From assembly GCA_916048145.1 (NCBI GenBank), contig CAJZGT010000019.1:1-13748 (forward strand): a stretch of DNA of 13,748 bases, given 5' to 3'. The notes under the pieces are model-generated. The model was not told where the DNA came from. It was given only the letters and a program-made list of their open reading frames with translations, and made no database searches. How positions within the stretch are numbered: position 1 is the stretch's first letter; each line of letters opens with the position of its first letter. This stretch comes from an uncultured Streptococcus sp. GTDB taxonomy: Bacteria > Bacillota > Bacilli > Lactobacillales > Streptococcaceae. The position numbers were made by a program, and so were the translations under genes. Below, one piece after another: positions 1 to 7,858 of the stretch.

Positions 1-1
1 C

Positions 2-2761
2 CGTACCATCCATTACGTTTACGAAGATGGAAGCAAGGCTAAGGATGATGTGGTTGAAACTCTTCAATTCAAACGTTGGAGCAATGTCAACTTGGTAACA
101 GGTCATATTGACTTCCAAGATTGGACAACTAATGATGATACGTTTGACAAAGTAGTATCGCCAACTATCACAGGTTACACAGCAGATAAATCAGAAATCC
201 CAGCTGTTAGCGGAGTTCAAGCGAAAGACCAAGACCGTGTTGAAACAGTCACTTACCGTAAGGATGCCCAAAAAGCTGTCATCCGTTATGTAAGTACCAA
301 CGGTAACCGTGTTCTCACAACAGATGAAGTGACAGGTAAGTCAGGAGAAGCCATTGCCTACAGCACTACCAATCAAATCACAGAATTCAAGAAACAAGGC
401 TACAAGCTTGTCAGCGATGAATTCACAGCAGGTGGTGCTAAGGTTTATGACTACGATACAGCACGCGACCAAGTCTACACAGTAACCCTTTCAGAACGTG
501 TTGAACGTGTGACACCGAAAGATCCTAAACCACAACCAAATACACCAGTCACTCCAGGACAACCCAACACACCGAATTGGCCAGGTACTGTTGAAAGAAT
601 GGAGAAGCTAACTCAAACAATAAGTCGTCGCATTAACTTCCGTTACCTCAAAAATGGAAAAGCTGCATATGGATCAATTGATCAACATATCACTTATGAA
701 CGGAATGCTCTTGTGAATTTGGTTTCTGGTGATATTAATTATGAACAATGGAAGATTACGGCTATTAAGAACCAAGACGTTGTAGCTCCAGTAGCATCTC
801 AACCAGCTGTTTCAACTCCATCGGTTGTCAACAATAGTGAATCAAGAGTTGCTAGATCATCTAGAAGCAGACGAGCATTGTCAGAAGTAGCTCCAGTTCC
901 AGAAAATCATTTAGCTCCACAAGTGTCTCCAGTAGGCTTAACTGCTACAGAAAATGGTGAGCCTTCTGTACGCAGTTTATCAAGAGATAAACGTGCTGCT
1001 GTAGCAGAATCAACTACTTCAAATAATTCAGAAGTGGGTTCATCTGTTAATGCGGTCTTCAAAGCAGTACGAACACCTGTTACACCAAAGTTCTATGCTA
1101 CTGTGAATAAAGTAGGAACGATGGAGGTTAATCCAAATTCTCCTCAAGATACAGAAGTTAATGTTGATTTGAAAGAAATGGGACGCATTGTAGCAGTCAA
1201 TAACAAAGGACAATATATCAATGAACAAGGAGAGGTTGTACAAAATATTGAAGACGCTCTCTATAAGTACTATGATAATGATCCAAACGATGCAACAAAA
1301 GCAGCGGAAACAAAAATTCCTGAGGCTCCAAAATTCCATGTATTAAATAATACGCAACCAACTGCTTGGGGCTATAACATTGTTGACAAGACAATTGAAC
1401 CAAATGATGAATCAGATCCTGATCGCATCGGAAAAGATACCTTTGTAACATATAATGAAATTATCAATCCAGTATCCAAGGAAACAAACCAAACGGTAAG
1501 TTTTACTGGTGCAGGTTCTGCAACTCCTAAAGATAATGTGCAAAATGACTTTGTCTTCAAGGGATCATATAATGAAGCGACTAAAGAAACAACTTGGGAA
1601 AACAAGAACCATACCTATGGAACAGTTAAAGTACCAGTTGTGACAGGATATTTTGCTGATAAAGCAGAAGCTGGTGCTAAGACAGTTACGCCAGATCTGC
1701 CAAGAGCAATAGATACAGTTACATATAGAGCTTTGGGTAAAATCATTCCAGTAGATGCTTCTGGAAATGTGATTGCAAATGCTCCTCAACCACAATACCT
1801 GAATGATGCAAATGATCCTCGTAAAGCTGGAGAAACAGCAGTACCTGAAATTCTAGGCTACAAACCAGAGCGTACAAGTGTCACACCTAAAAATCCAGGT
1901 GAAGATACAAAGATAACTTACGTCAAGACAGATCAAGTTGCAGTGATTCGTTATATAGATGTTGATAATAAGGATGAGGTCGTTCATACAGACAATGTTA
2001 CTGGTAAATCTGGAGAAAAGATTGCCTATACGACAGAAACTGTTTTGAAACCATTGATTGAAAAAGGCTACTTATTGCAGAAAGATGGTTTCCCTACAGA
2101 TGCAACTTTTGATACAGATGAAACAAAAGTTCAAGAATATACAGTCCTATTGAAACATAAAATCACTGTTAAAAAAGATACTCCAAAACTTGTGGAAAGA
2201 ACGATTCATTATGTATTTGCAGATGGTACAAAAGCAAGTGAAGATCACCATGATCAAGTAAGCTTTTCACGTATGTTAAGTATCGATAATGTGACAGGTA
2301 AGACTACAAGTACATCTTGGGTTGCTGAAGATGGAGTGACAAGTTTTGACGAAGTGGTATCTCCAAGCATTGCAGGCTACAATCCTGATCTTGCTAAAGT
2401 AGATTCTGTTCAAGGAATTACAGCAGAAACTGAAAATCAGGTTGTAACTGTAACTTATAGAAATGTTCAACCAATCCCAATTCCGACTCCAACTCCAACT
2501 CCAATTCCGACTCCAACCCCAACCCCACAAGTTACGCCGGATCCAGTACCGACTCCAGCCCCAATCCCAACTCCGGTTCCAACGCAAACCCCGGCTCCAC
2601 ATGTGCCGTCAGAAGTTCCAAACCAAACTCCAGTTTCCAGAGAGAATGAAAAAGAACTTCCTAAAACTGCAGGTCACTCTTCTGGAATGGCTCAAGTTCT
2701 GGGAGTACTGGGCTTAATTGCTGGATTCAGTTTAGTTGGAAAAGCAAAAAGAGATGAATAA
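2..2761 (+). CDS. Mucin-binding-type LPXTG surface protein, 5' end outside the window
   Basis: Frame 2 is open from the left edge, so the 919 residues visible are the C-terminal part; the GTG at 50 is an internal Val codon. Domains by nucleotide: Muc_B2-like (2-268, [10 protein letters not shown]), MucBP-like (275-510, VIRY...VTGKSGE.IAY), Pro linker (530-585), second Muc_B2 (595-775), a basic Ser/Pro linker (780-1075) with RSRR and RDKR motifs, then a Mub-like block (1076-1926) containing [19 protein letters not shown] and [12 protein letters not shown] second MucBP (1930-2165), a third Muc_B2 (2195-2460) and a Pro-Thr wall-spanning stretch follow. The C-terminus is ELPKTAG, a hydrophobic helix and KAKRDE, a classical sortase-A signal (LPXTA variant). 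The family is known for binding mucin or host glycans; the ligand here is inferred. Codons before about 600 look less AT-rich than those after, hinting at mosaic ancestry. Confidence 0.9.
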   Translation, partial: RTIHYVYEDGSKAKDDVVETLQFKRWSNVNLVTGHIDFQDWTTNDDTFDKVVSPTITGYTADKSEIPAVSGVQAKDQDRVETVTYRKDAQKAVIRYVSTNGNRVLTTDEVTGKSGEAIAYSTTNQITEFKKQGYKLVSDEFTAGGAKVYDYDTARDQVYTVTLSERVERVTPKDPKPQPNTPVTPGQPNTPNWPGTVERMEKLTQTISRRINFRYLKNGKAAYGSIDQHITYERNALVNLVSGDINYEQWKITAIKNQDVVAPVASQPAVSTPSVVNNSESRVARSSRSRRALSEVAPVPENHLAPQVSPVGLTATENGEPSVRSLSRDKRAAVAESTTSNNSEVGSSVNAVFKAVRTPVTPKFYATVNKVGTMEVNPNSPQDTEVNVDLKEMGRIVAVNNKGQYINEQGEVVQNIEDALYKYYDNDPNDATKAAETKIPEAPKFHVLNNTQPTAWGYNIVDKTIEPNDESDPDRIGKDTFVTYNEIINPVSKETNQTVSFTGAGSATPKDNVQNDFVFKGSYNEATKETTWENKNHTYGTVKVPVVTGYFADKAEAGAKTVTPDLPRAIDTVTYRALGKIIPVDASGNVIANAPQPQYLNDANDPRKAGETAVPEILGYKPERTSVTPKNPGEDTKITYVKTDQVAVIRYIDVDNKDEVVHTDNVTGKSGEKIAYTTETVLKPLIEKGYLLQKDGFPTDATFDTDETKVQEYTVLLKHKITVKKDTPKLVERTIHYVFADGTKASEDHHDQVSFSRMLSIDNVTGKTTSTSWVAEDGVTSFDEVVSPSIAGYNPDLAKVDSVQGITAETENQVVTVTYRNVQPIPIPTPTPTPIPTPTPTPQVTPDPVPTPAPIPTPVPTQTPAPHVPSEVPNQTPVSRENEKELPKTAGHSSGMAQVLGVLGLIAGFSLVGKAKRDE
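2477..2524 (+). repeat. Two tandem 24-bp units encoding PIPTPTPT
   Basis: Units 2477-2500 and 2501-2524 differ only by two ACT/ACC third-position changes. They lie within a longer imperfect 6-bp periodic Pro-X tract (about 2471-2610), the wall-spanning stalk before LPKTA. Such a tract could change length by slippage or recombination without losing frame. Confidence 0.85.
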
Positions 2762-2810
2762 AATCAAAACAAAACTCTAGACAACAAAAGATTGTAAGTG
2801 TAGTGTTTTA

Positions 2811-2858
2811 GGGAGTGAGAATGTATGTCAATACAGCATCAATTCCACTCCCTTTTTT
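2811..2858 (+). terminator. Intrinsic terminator after the first surface protein
   Basis: GGGAGTG (2811-2817) pairs perfectly with CACTCCC (2846-2852), followed by six T. Inside the loop TGTAT (2822-2826) can pair with ATACA (2831-2835), giving a stacked hairpin. It lies 50 bp past the stop codon. Its position rules out the ATG at 2825 as the real start of the next gene. Confidence 0.8.
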
Positions 2859-2884
2859 ATCATAAAAAGTTAGAGAGAAAATAT

Positions 2885-5800
2885 ATGTATTCAAGAGTAA
2901 AACGGAATCAAATGAATAAGGTAAACAAGTATTCCATTAGAAAATCAAGTTTTGGTGCAGTATCTGTTGCTGTAGCTGCCTTAATGGTTTTTGCTACTTA
3001 TTCAGGTGTGAGTGCAGATGAACAGAAAGTAGATTCACATCGAACTGAAAAAGAAGAACAAAAAGTCTCTACAAAACCAGACGAGACCAAGCAAAGAAAT
3101 TCAGAGGAAAAAATAGCAGAATTGCCTTCCACTCTTCAAGCTCCAGTTTTGGAAAAAGAAGAATTAGATGTCAATGCCCTTCTAAAGAAGGAAGCAGAAT
3201 CTAAAGTAGTAGCTGAGACAAAAAATTCTGACTCAAAAGAATTAACCTCTAAAGAAGTAAAACCTAGCGAAGAAAAAACTACTTCACCTGCTTCAAGTGA
3301 AAAGGTAAAAGAAGAAAAATCAGTCGAAAAAACTACTCTGGATCAGGTTGTATCAGAAGCAGAAGTTTTAAATCAAGTCGCTTTACGTTATTCTCAAGAA
3401 GCAGAACGTAAAGCTGAAGAAAAAGCCTTAGTTCAAGAAGCTGTTAAGGCAGCCACCATTCAGATTTCACAATCAAAAGCCTTATTAAAAGATTCATCTG
3501 TGAGTGCAGAAAATCTTAAGACTCAATTAAATCAACTGTATTCAGCTATTGAAACAGTGTATACTGAGTTGCAACGTGCAGGACATGGCAAGAAAATTAG
3601 CGCTAGTCTATCGCCAATTCAAACACAAGATGTAGCAATCGATAATGGAAATATTATTGCCAGTGGTACAATCGATATGGCGGATCGTGTGACTTCAACA
3701 GGTATTGCTGATTATCGTTTCCAATTAAAATTTAAAAATGGTGTCTATCATAAGGGGGATATCTTCACAATTGGCTTGAAGGAATTACCGCAAGACAATA
3801 ATCTTCCTCAAAAATTGGTTGCTGAAGGTAAAGTTTTTGCAGAACGAGTGAGTCTGGTTCAGAAAAATGATAATGCCAAAGCTGGAAGCCTTTCATACTG
3901 GGCTTCACGTGGAGATCGTGACGTTGCTTTGGACACAAAAGAATCATGGGATTTAGTTGACAAAGGAAGTCATATTGAAGCAACATACCGTTTCACTGAC
4001 GAAATTGAACGCCTAGACGATGTTACTTTTGAACTTCAATACAGAGGTGGAATTCGTTATCCTCGAGTGAATGTGGATAAATCTGTAACTGGTGTTATCT
4101 CAGTTAATGGTCAAAATGTAGTCACTAAGAATTACACTGTGATTAAAACAGATATCGGAGCACCTAAAGTTTATGATACACCTGCTACAGCTAACTTCAC
4201 AGGTGATGTGATGTTGGATGATGATGGAAGTATCAAGACATACAACACTACCCTTCGTATTGGAACATGGAAATCAAACTTTAGTGCAGGGACTCGTTTC
4301 ACTGTTCGTATCAATGATACAGAATTCAATAAGTTTGCTACTGTTGGTGAATTTATTGAACGTGGTGCCCACAATGTCGAAATGATAAATACTAGCCCTG
4401 ATACATCAAGAACAAGGGTAAATCGCCATAATGTTATTTTGGAAGCACCTCGTGAAGAGCCTGATCAACATGCCAAATTTAAGATTCTTAAGGCGACAGA
4501 TAATGAATTAACCTTTGAATTAGTATCTGGAAAGATGTTGGCTGGAAGAACTTATGTATTACGTACAAAAGATTTTGGAGTTGACCGTGTTCCAACAAGT
4601 CACACAGTTAATTATCTGAATGAAGCTAGAAATGGTTTTAAATCGAATGTTTCAGGAACATTGACAGTTGTTGATGCCAAAGGTAAAAATCTTACAGACC
4701 AATACGAACAAGCTGCTGATTCTGACTGGAAAATTGCCAACCCAGATATGGTTAGAACAGATGGGCGCCTTGTATATGGAGATGTAGCTGTTCGCTTCGT
4801 TGATACTCAAGGGAAAATGCTTCTTCCTGCCATTGCAGCGGTGGAAAATGGAGGTATCCTTCAAGACAAATTCACTACTGTAAGACCATCTACCAAAATT
4901 GATACTAGCTATGTAGCTACTTTGGAGAGAAATACAACTGAGACAGAAGTTCAAGAAAACAAAGGAATTCAAACAACATCTATCACAGCGCCTTATTTAT
5001 TGCATTCACCAAATGGTAAATATTATGTCTTCAAAGAGTATGCACAGAATGATCGTTTTTATAGTAATACGAAGACATCTGGTACGATTACACGAGCTCA
5101 AGCCAACGTGGTAGCTGTGTACGAAGAAGTTAAATTTGGTAAAGTTGATATTCAGTATCGTGATAAAACCAGTCAAGCTATTTTAGAAACATTCAATACA
5201 CCACATGATAAGAGTTCAAATCTCATTAACTTGTTGGGAAATAACTATGATGTGACTGCTAAAGTTCCTGAACGTTTCGAAAAAGATGGTGTAGTATATG
5301 TCTTGTCACAAACACCTGCTAATAGTAAGGGACATTTGACACAGGCCGATATCCATGTTGTTTATGATTATCTTGCTCAACAAAAAGCACAGGTTAAATA
5401 CCTAAATCAAACAGAAACAAGTCCTAAGGTTTTAGGAAATGTGGATAGTGTAGTTGGTCTTCCAGGTGAAGCAATTGCTTATAATTCAAAAACTCGTATT
5501 AATCAATACCTAAAACAAGGATATGAATTAGTACATGATGGTTTTGCAAATGCTAATGATAAACGCTTTGATAGTGAAAAACAAACTGATCAAGTATTCT
5601 CAGTTCAATTAATCGAAAAAGTTGTGACTGTCACAGCAGATGATCCTAAACCAATTGCTGGAAATCCATTAGTAGCAGAAGATGCATTGTCACCTGTTTG
5701 GCCTAAATCGGTTGAAAACTTGGATACACTAAGAAAAATGACCAAACAGACCATTCACTACAAATATCAAAAAGATGGTAAACAAGCTTTCAAAGATGTA

Positions 5801-6796
5801 GTTCGATCTGTAGTTTTTGAAAGAGTGGCGAGAGTTAACCTCGTTACTGGTGCTGTTATTTATGATAATTGGAAAATCACAAGAATTGATGATAAACCAG
5901 TAGCTTCAGTGGATAGGACTGTTCATAAACCAAATGTCACTCCGCAAGGAGTAACAACTATTGCAGCAACTCCTTCTGGTCAAGGGAATGGAATTTCTAT
6001 CAAACCAGTTTTGACTGTTCTGAATCCAGTTGTTGCATCATCACCAATTGTTGCAAGACCCGTTGTATCGGTCAAGCCAGTAATACCTGTTAAACCAGCA
6101 GTGTCAACTCCTGCTAAGCCAGCGCCTGTAGTTCAACCAAAACCAGTAGCACCATCAACACTAGTAACAACGGTCAAACCAGTAGTTTCAACACCAGTAA
6201 CTCCAGCGCCTGTTGCTACACCACAACCAGTTGCTCCAGTAAAACCAGTAGCACCTGCATCGGTAATAACGGTTAAACCAGTAGTATCTACTCCACTTAC
6301 ACCAACACCAGTTGTGCAACCAAAACCGGTAGCGACTACTGATTTAAAACCTAGCTTAACTCCAGCTGAAGCCTTGGCTGCAATTAAACCAACAGATTTT
6401 TCTTCACAAACATCTGTTAATAAGAAAACAGAGACAAGACCTGTTCCTGGTGGAGCAGCTACGACTACAACTACAACGACAACTACTGTTACTTCAAACG
6501 CGGCAACAGCGGGTCCTACAACACCGATTGTCACTATTACAACAAATGAAACCGAAACTCATTCAGAGGTGACAAGTGTTATTCATACCGGTACTACTAG
6601 CTACACGCATGTGGTCGGAGTTGTTACAAAACCAAACGTAGTTGTAACTCATCCAAAACCAAGTGTTCAGCCTAAACCGCATTTAACGAGACCTCATCAT
6701 AGACCAGTACACCATGTTCCTTCACATCATGGTAAACAAGTTAAATTAGTCAGAACTGGACCAGGAAGTCGTGCTCATGCTAGACGGCATCGTTAA
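2885..6796 (+). CDS. YSIRK-type large adhesin-like surface protein lacking an LPXTG anchor
   Basis: A 1303-residue secreted protein. The ATG at 2885 is preferred over the upstream ATG at 2825 because 2825 lies in the preceding terminator and 2885 has AGAGAG seven bases upstream; ATG 2912 is an alternative. Residues 16-20 are YSIRK followed by SSFG, then a hydrophobic core and a likely signal-peptidase site after VSA (44/45). Residues 45-150 are charged and low-complexity, 150-237 are helical or coiled-coil, and 238-618 are beta-rich and adhesin-like without a domain I can name. Residues 632-917 hold three MucBP-like repeats and 954-1001 a Muc_B2-like domain. Then come Pro-Val-Lys repeats (about 1036-1162), a Thr-rich segment with nine consecutive Thr (about 1193-1201), and a tail of about 48 residues with 10 His and many Arg/Lys. 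There is no LPXTG, hydrophobic helix, LysM, choline-binding or GW repeat. LVRTG sits where LPXTG would be expected. I infer an adhesin; how it stays on the cell is unclear. Confidence 0.88.
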   Translation: MYSRVKRNQMNKVNKYSIRKSSFGAVSVAVAALMVFATYSGVSADEQKVDSHRTEKEEQKVSTKPDETKQRNSEEKIAELPSTLQAPVLEKEELDVNALLKKEAESKVVAETKNSDSKELTSKEVKPSEEKTTSPASSEKVKEEKSVEKTTLDQVVSEAEVLNQVALRYSQEAERKAEEKALVQEAVKAATIQISQSKALLKDSSVSAENLKTQLNQLYSAIETVYTELQRAGHGKKISASLSPIQTQDVAIDNGNIIASGTIDMADRVTSTGIADYRFQLKFKNGVYHKGDIFTIGLKELPQDNNLPQKLVAEGKVFAERVSLVQKNDNAKAGSLSYWASRGDRDVALDTKESWDLVDKGSHIEATYRFTDEIERLDDVTFELQYRGGIRYPRVNVDKSVTGVISVNGQNVVTKNYTVIKTDIGAPKVYDTPATANFTGDVMLDDDGSIKTYNTTLRIGTWKSNFSAGTRFTVRINDTEFNKFATVGEFIERGAHNVEMINTSPDTSRTRVNRHNVILEAPREEPDQHAKFKILKATDNELTFELVSGKMLAGRTYVLRTKDFGVDRVPTSHTVNYLNEARNGFKSNVSGTLTVVDAKGKNLTDQYEQAADSDWKIANPDMVRTDGRLVYGDVAVRFVDTQGKMLLPAIAAVENGGILQDKFTTVRPSTKIDTSYVATLERNTTETEVQENKGIQTTSITAPYLLHSPNGKYYVFKEYAQNDRFYSNTKTSGTITRAQANVVAVYEEVKFGKVDIQYRDKTSQAILETFNTPHDKSSNLINLLGNNYDVTAKVPERFEKDGVVYVLSQTPANSKGHLTQADIHVVYDYLAQQKAQVKYLNQTETSPKVLGNVDSVVGLPGEAIAYNSKTRINQYLKQGYELVHDGFANANDKRFDSEKQTDQVFSVQLIEKVVTVTADDPKPIAGNPLVAEDALSPVWPKSVENLDTLRKMTKQTIHYKYQKDGKQAFKDVVRSVVFERVARVNLVTGAVIYDNWKITRIDDKPVASVDRTVHKPNVTPQGVTTIAATPSGQGNGISIKPVLTVLNPVVASSPIVARPVVSVKPVIPVKPAVSTPAKPAPVVQPKPVAPSTLVTTVKPVVSTPVTPAPVATPQPVAPVKPVAPASVITVKPVVSTPLTPTPVVQPKPVATTDLKPSLTPAEALAAIKPTDFSSQTSVNKKTETRPVPGGAATTTTTTTTTVTSNAATAGPTTPIVTITTNETETHSEVTSVIHTGTTSYTHVVGVVTKPNVVVTHPKPSVQPKPHLTRPHHRPVHHVPSHHGKQVKLVRTGPGSRAHARRHR
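6089..6340 (+). repeat. Imperfect Pro-rich repeats in the stalk
   Basis: Three related units begin at 6089, 6173 and 6272, each opening V-K-P-[AV]-V-S-T-P and passing into P-x-P-V-x-x-P-[KQ]-P-V-A. Spacing is 84 and 99 bp, so the copies have diverged in length as well as sequence. They encode an extended, wall-spanning type of stalk. Confidence 0.75.
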
Positions 6797-6848
6797 ATTA
6801 AAGAAGTGTCACTGCTGATTTAACTAATAGGATAGTATTAGATAACGC

Positions 6849-6890
6849 AAAAAAATGAGCAACTTTACATCAAAAGTTACTCATTTTTAT
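6849..6890. terminator. Bidirectional terminator between convergent genes
   Basis: AAAAATGAG (6851-6859) pairs perfectly with CTCATTTTT (6880-6888). An inner AACTTT/AAAGTT stem is separated by one C-A mismatch. The A-run on the left and T-run on the right let it work on both strands, ending the rightward surface-protein gene and the leftward reductase gene. Confidence 0.88.
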
Positions 6891-6922
6891 ATTAAAGACT
6901 TCTTAAAATTTTCTATTTTTTA

Positions 6923-7468
6923 CTAGATCGCTGCAATCAAGTCTTGAGCTTGTTTTTCAAGTGAGTTTAAGACTGTTTCTTCGAGAACCAATTTTCCGTC
7001 TGCCCAGGCAGAGTCATTGACACGTGCGGCAGTAAAGTCTCCAACGACTTGTGTACGGATAAATGGCAAGAGATCTTTGTAGATAGCGAAGAGTTGATCG
7101 TGACCTGCATTGGCTACAGACGATACTGTGACAAACTTGTCTTGAAGGGCAGAAGCGCCACGTGTATCAGACAAGTCAAGGGCACGAGATAGCCAGTCAA
7201 GCAAGTTTTTCACTGTACCAGGGATAGAGAAGTTGTAGACTGGAGAGAAAATCCAGATGGCATCAGCAGCGAGAACTGCTTCACGAGCAGCCGCTACAGC
7301 TGGATGAGTTGGAACTTCCAAATCTTGGCTAAAGAGAGGAAGAGATGAGTAATCGAGGTAGCTAACTTCCGCTTTACCAGCAAGTACTTTCTCAGCTTCT
7401 AGGGCCATTTGGTGGTTGAAAGAACCTTGGCGTAGGGATCCGACGATAAATAATACTTTTTTAGACAT
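6923..7468 (-). CDS. NAD(P)H-dependent FMN reductase-family flavoprotein
   Basis: A 181-residue protein of the flavodoxin-like FMN_red family (NADPH-dependent FMN/azo/quinone/chromate reductases), expected in the cytosol and to use FMN. The phosphate-binding loop is GSLRQGSFN (residues 10-18). The family signature SPVYNFSIPG then KNLLDW is at residues 75-92. The length is normal for the family. The start at 7468 is chosen over a longer reading (to 7549) because AAGGAG (complement of 7476-7481) sits seven bases upstream; the extension would run through the promoter. It is divergent from an MFS transporter and convergent with the surface-protein gene. A 16-bp palindrome in its leader suggests repressor control. 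The physiological substrate (quinone, azo compound, free flavin) cannot be told from sequence. Confidence 0.93.
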   Translation of the reverse strand: MSKKVLFIVGSLRQGSFNHQMALEAEKVLAGKAEVSYLDYSSLPLFSQDLEVPTHPAVAAAREAVLAADAIWIFSPVYNFSIPGTVKNLLDWLSRALDLSDTRGASALQDKFVTVSSVANAGHDQLFAIYKDLLPFIRTQVVGDFTAARVNDSAWADGKLVLEETVLNSLEKQAQDLIAAI

Positions 7469-7487
7469 GATGTGTCTCCTTTTTCTT

Positions 7488-7503
7488 AAATTCTCGAGAA
7501 TTT
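7488..7503. promoter_or_regulatory. 16-bp perfect palindrome, candidate operator in the reductase leader
   Basis: AAATTCTCGAGAATTT reads identically on both strands. On the minus strand it begins about 10 bases after the expected transcription start and ends just upstream of the Shine-Dalgarno sequence, a classic site for a dimeric repressor. The cognate regulator is not in the window. Confidence 0.55.
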
Positions 7504-7520
7504 CCTCGTTGTTATAAAAT

Positions 7521-7549
7521 ATATTACAACAAAACAAAAGGACTTGCAA
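7521..7549 (-). promoter_or_regulatory. Sigma-A promoter of the FMN reductase gene
   Basis: On the minus strand a -35 of TTGCAA (7544-7549) and a -10 of TAATAT (7521-7526) are separated by exactly 17 bp. The predicted start is near 7514, giving a leader of about 45 nt that contains the palindrome. Confidence 0.7.
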
Positions 7550-7609
7550 GAAATTTGCTCAGAGATAATTAAAACTATAAAATTGCAGGATATCTAATCA
7601 CTTGCGACT

Positions 7610-7639
7610 GGAATGCATTGGGTTTTCGCAGAGCATTCC
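7610..7639. repeat. Inverted repeat upstream of the transporter promoter
   Basis: GGAATGC (7610-7616) and GCATTCC (7633-7639) are perfect inverted copies with a 16-bp gap, ending 9 bp before the -35 of the transporter promoter. No T-run follows, so it is not a terminator. It could be an activator or repressor site, or chance. Confidence 0.4.
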
Positions 7640-7648
7640 TATATTCTC

Positions 7649-7677
7649 TTGTAATATGATGACATAAGTGCTAAAAT
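7649..7677 (+). promoter_or_regulatory. Sigma-A promoter of the MFS transporter gene
   Basis: TTGTAA (7649-7654), 17 bp, TAAAAT (7672-7677). The expected start is near 7684, leaving about 175 nt of untranslated leader before the ATG at 7859. The leader contains small hairpin potential (CCG-TAGAA-CGG near 7702-7712) and no convincing small ORF or known riboswitch. Confidence 0.65.
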
Positions 7678-7858
7678 AAACAAGAAAACTCGAAAAAGAA
7701 ACCGTAGAACGGCTATTTTCCGGTATTATTTCATGAACAATTAGACGAACAATAATGGCATTGAAGAATGCTTCTAAAAAGGGGTGGAAATCATGTAAGG
7801 AACAGATTAACAAGTGACGGACAAAAGAAATAACAATACACTTGTTAAAGGAGAAAAG

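Noticed and set aside
2276..2602. Minus-strand frame of 108 codons opposite the Pro-rich stalk
   Set aside because: Trp/Ser-rich mirror of a repetitive coding region; not a gene.
6133..6534. Minus-strand open frame of 133 codons
   Set aside because: It is the mirror of the Pro/Thr-rich repeats of the second surface protein, composed of monotonous Val/Gly/Thr, with no ribosome site.
6740..6830. Frameshifted LPXTG anchor for the second surface protein
   Set aside because: The +1 and +2 frames around the stop give only short stretches without an LPXTG motif or a 15-20 residue hydrophobic helix.
7598..7813. Minus-strand frame of 71 codons in the divergent intergenic region
   Set aside because: No ribosome site, no family resemblance, and it lies opposite the predicted transporter promoter and leader.
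7673..7816. Possible remnant of a regulator gene or a small peptide (ATG 7755, 20 codons) in the MFS leader
   Set aside because: Short basic stretches in two frames vaguely recall regulator ends, but all are broken by stops, no frame is continuous and the small ORF has no Shine-Dalgarno sequence.
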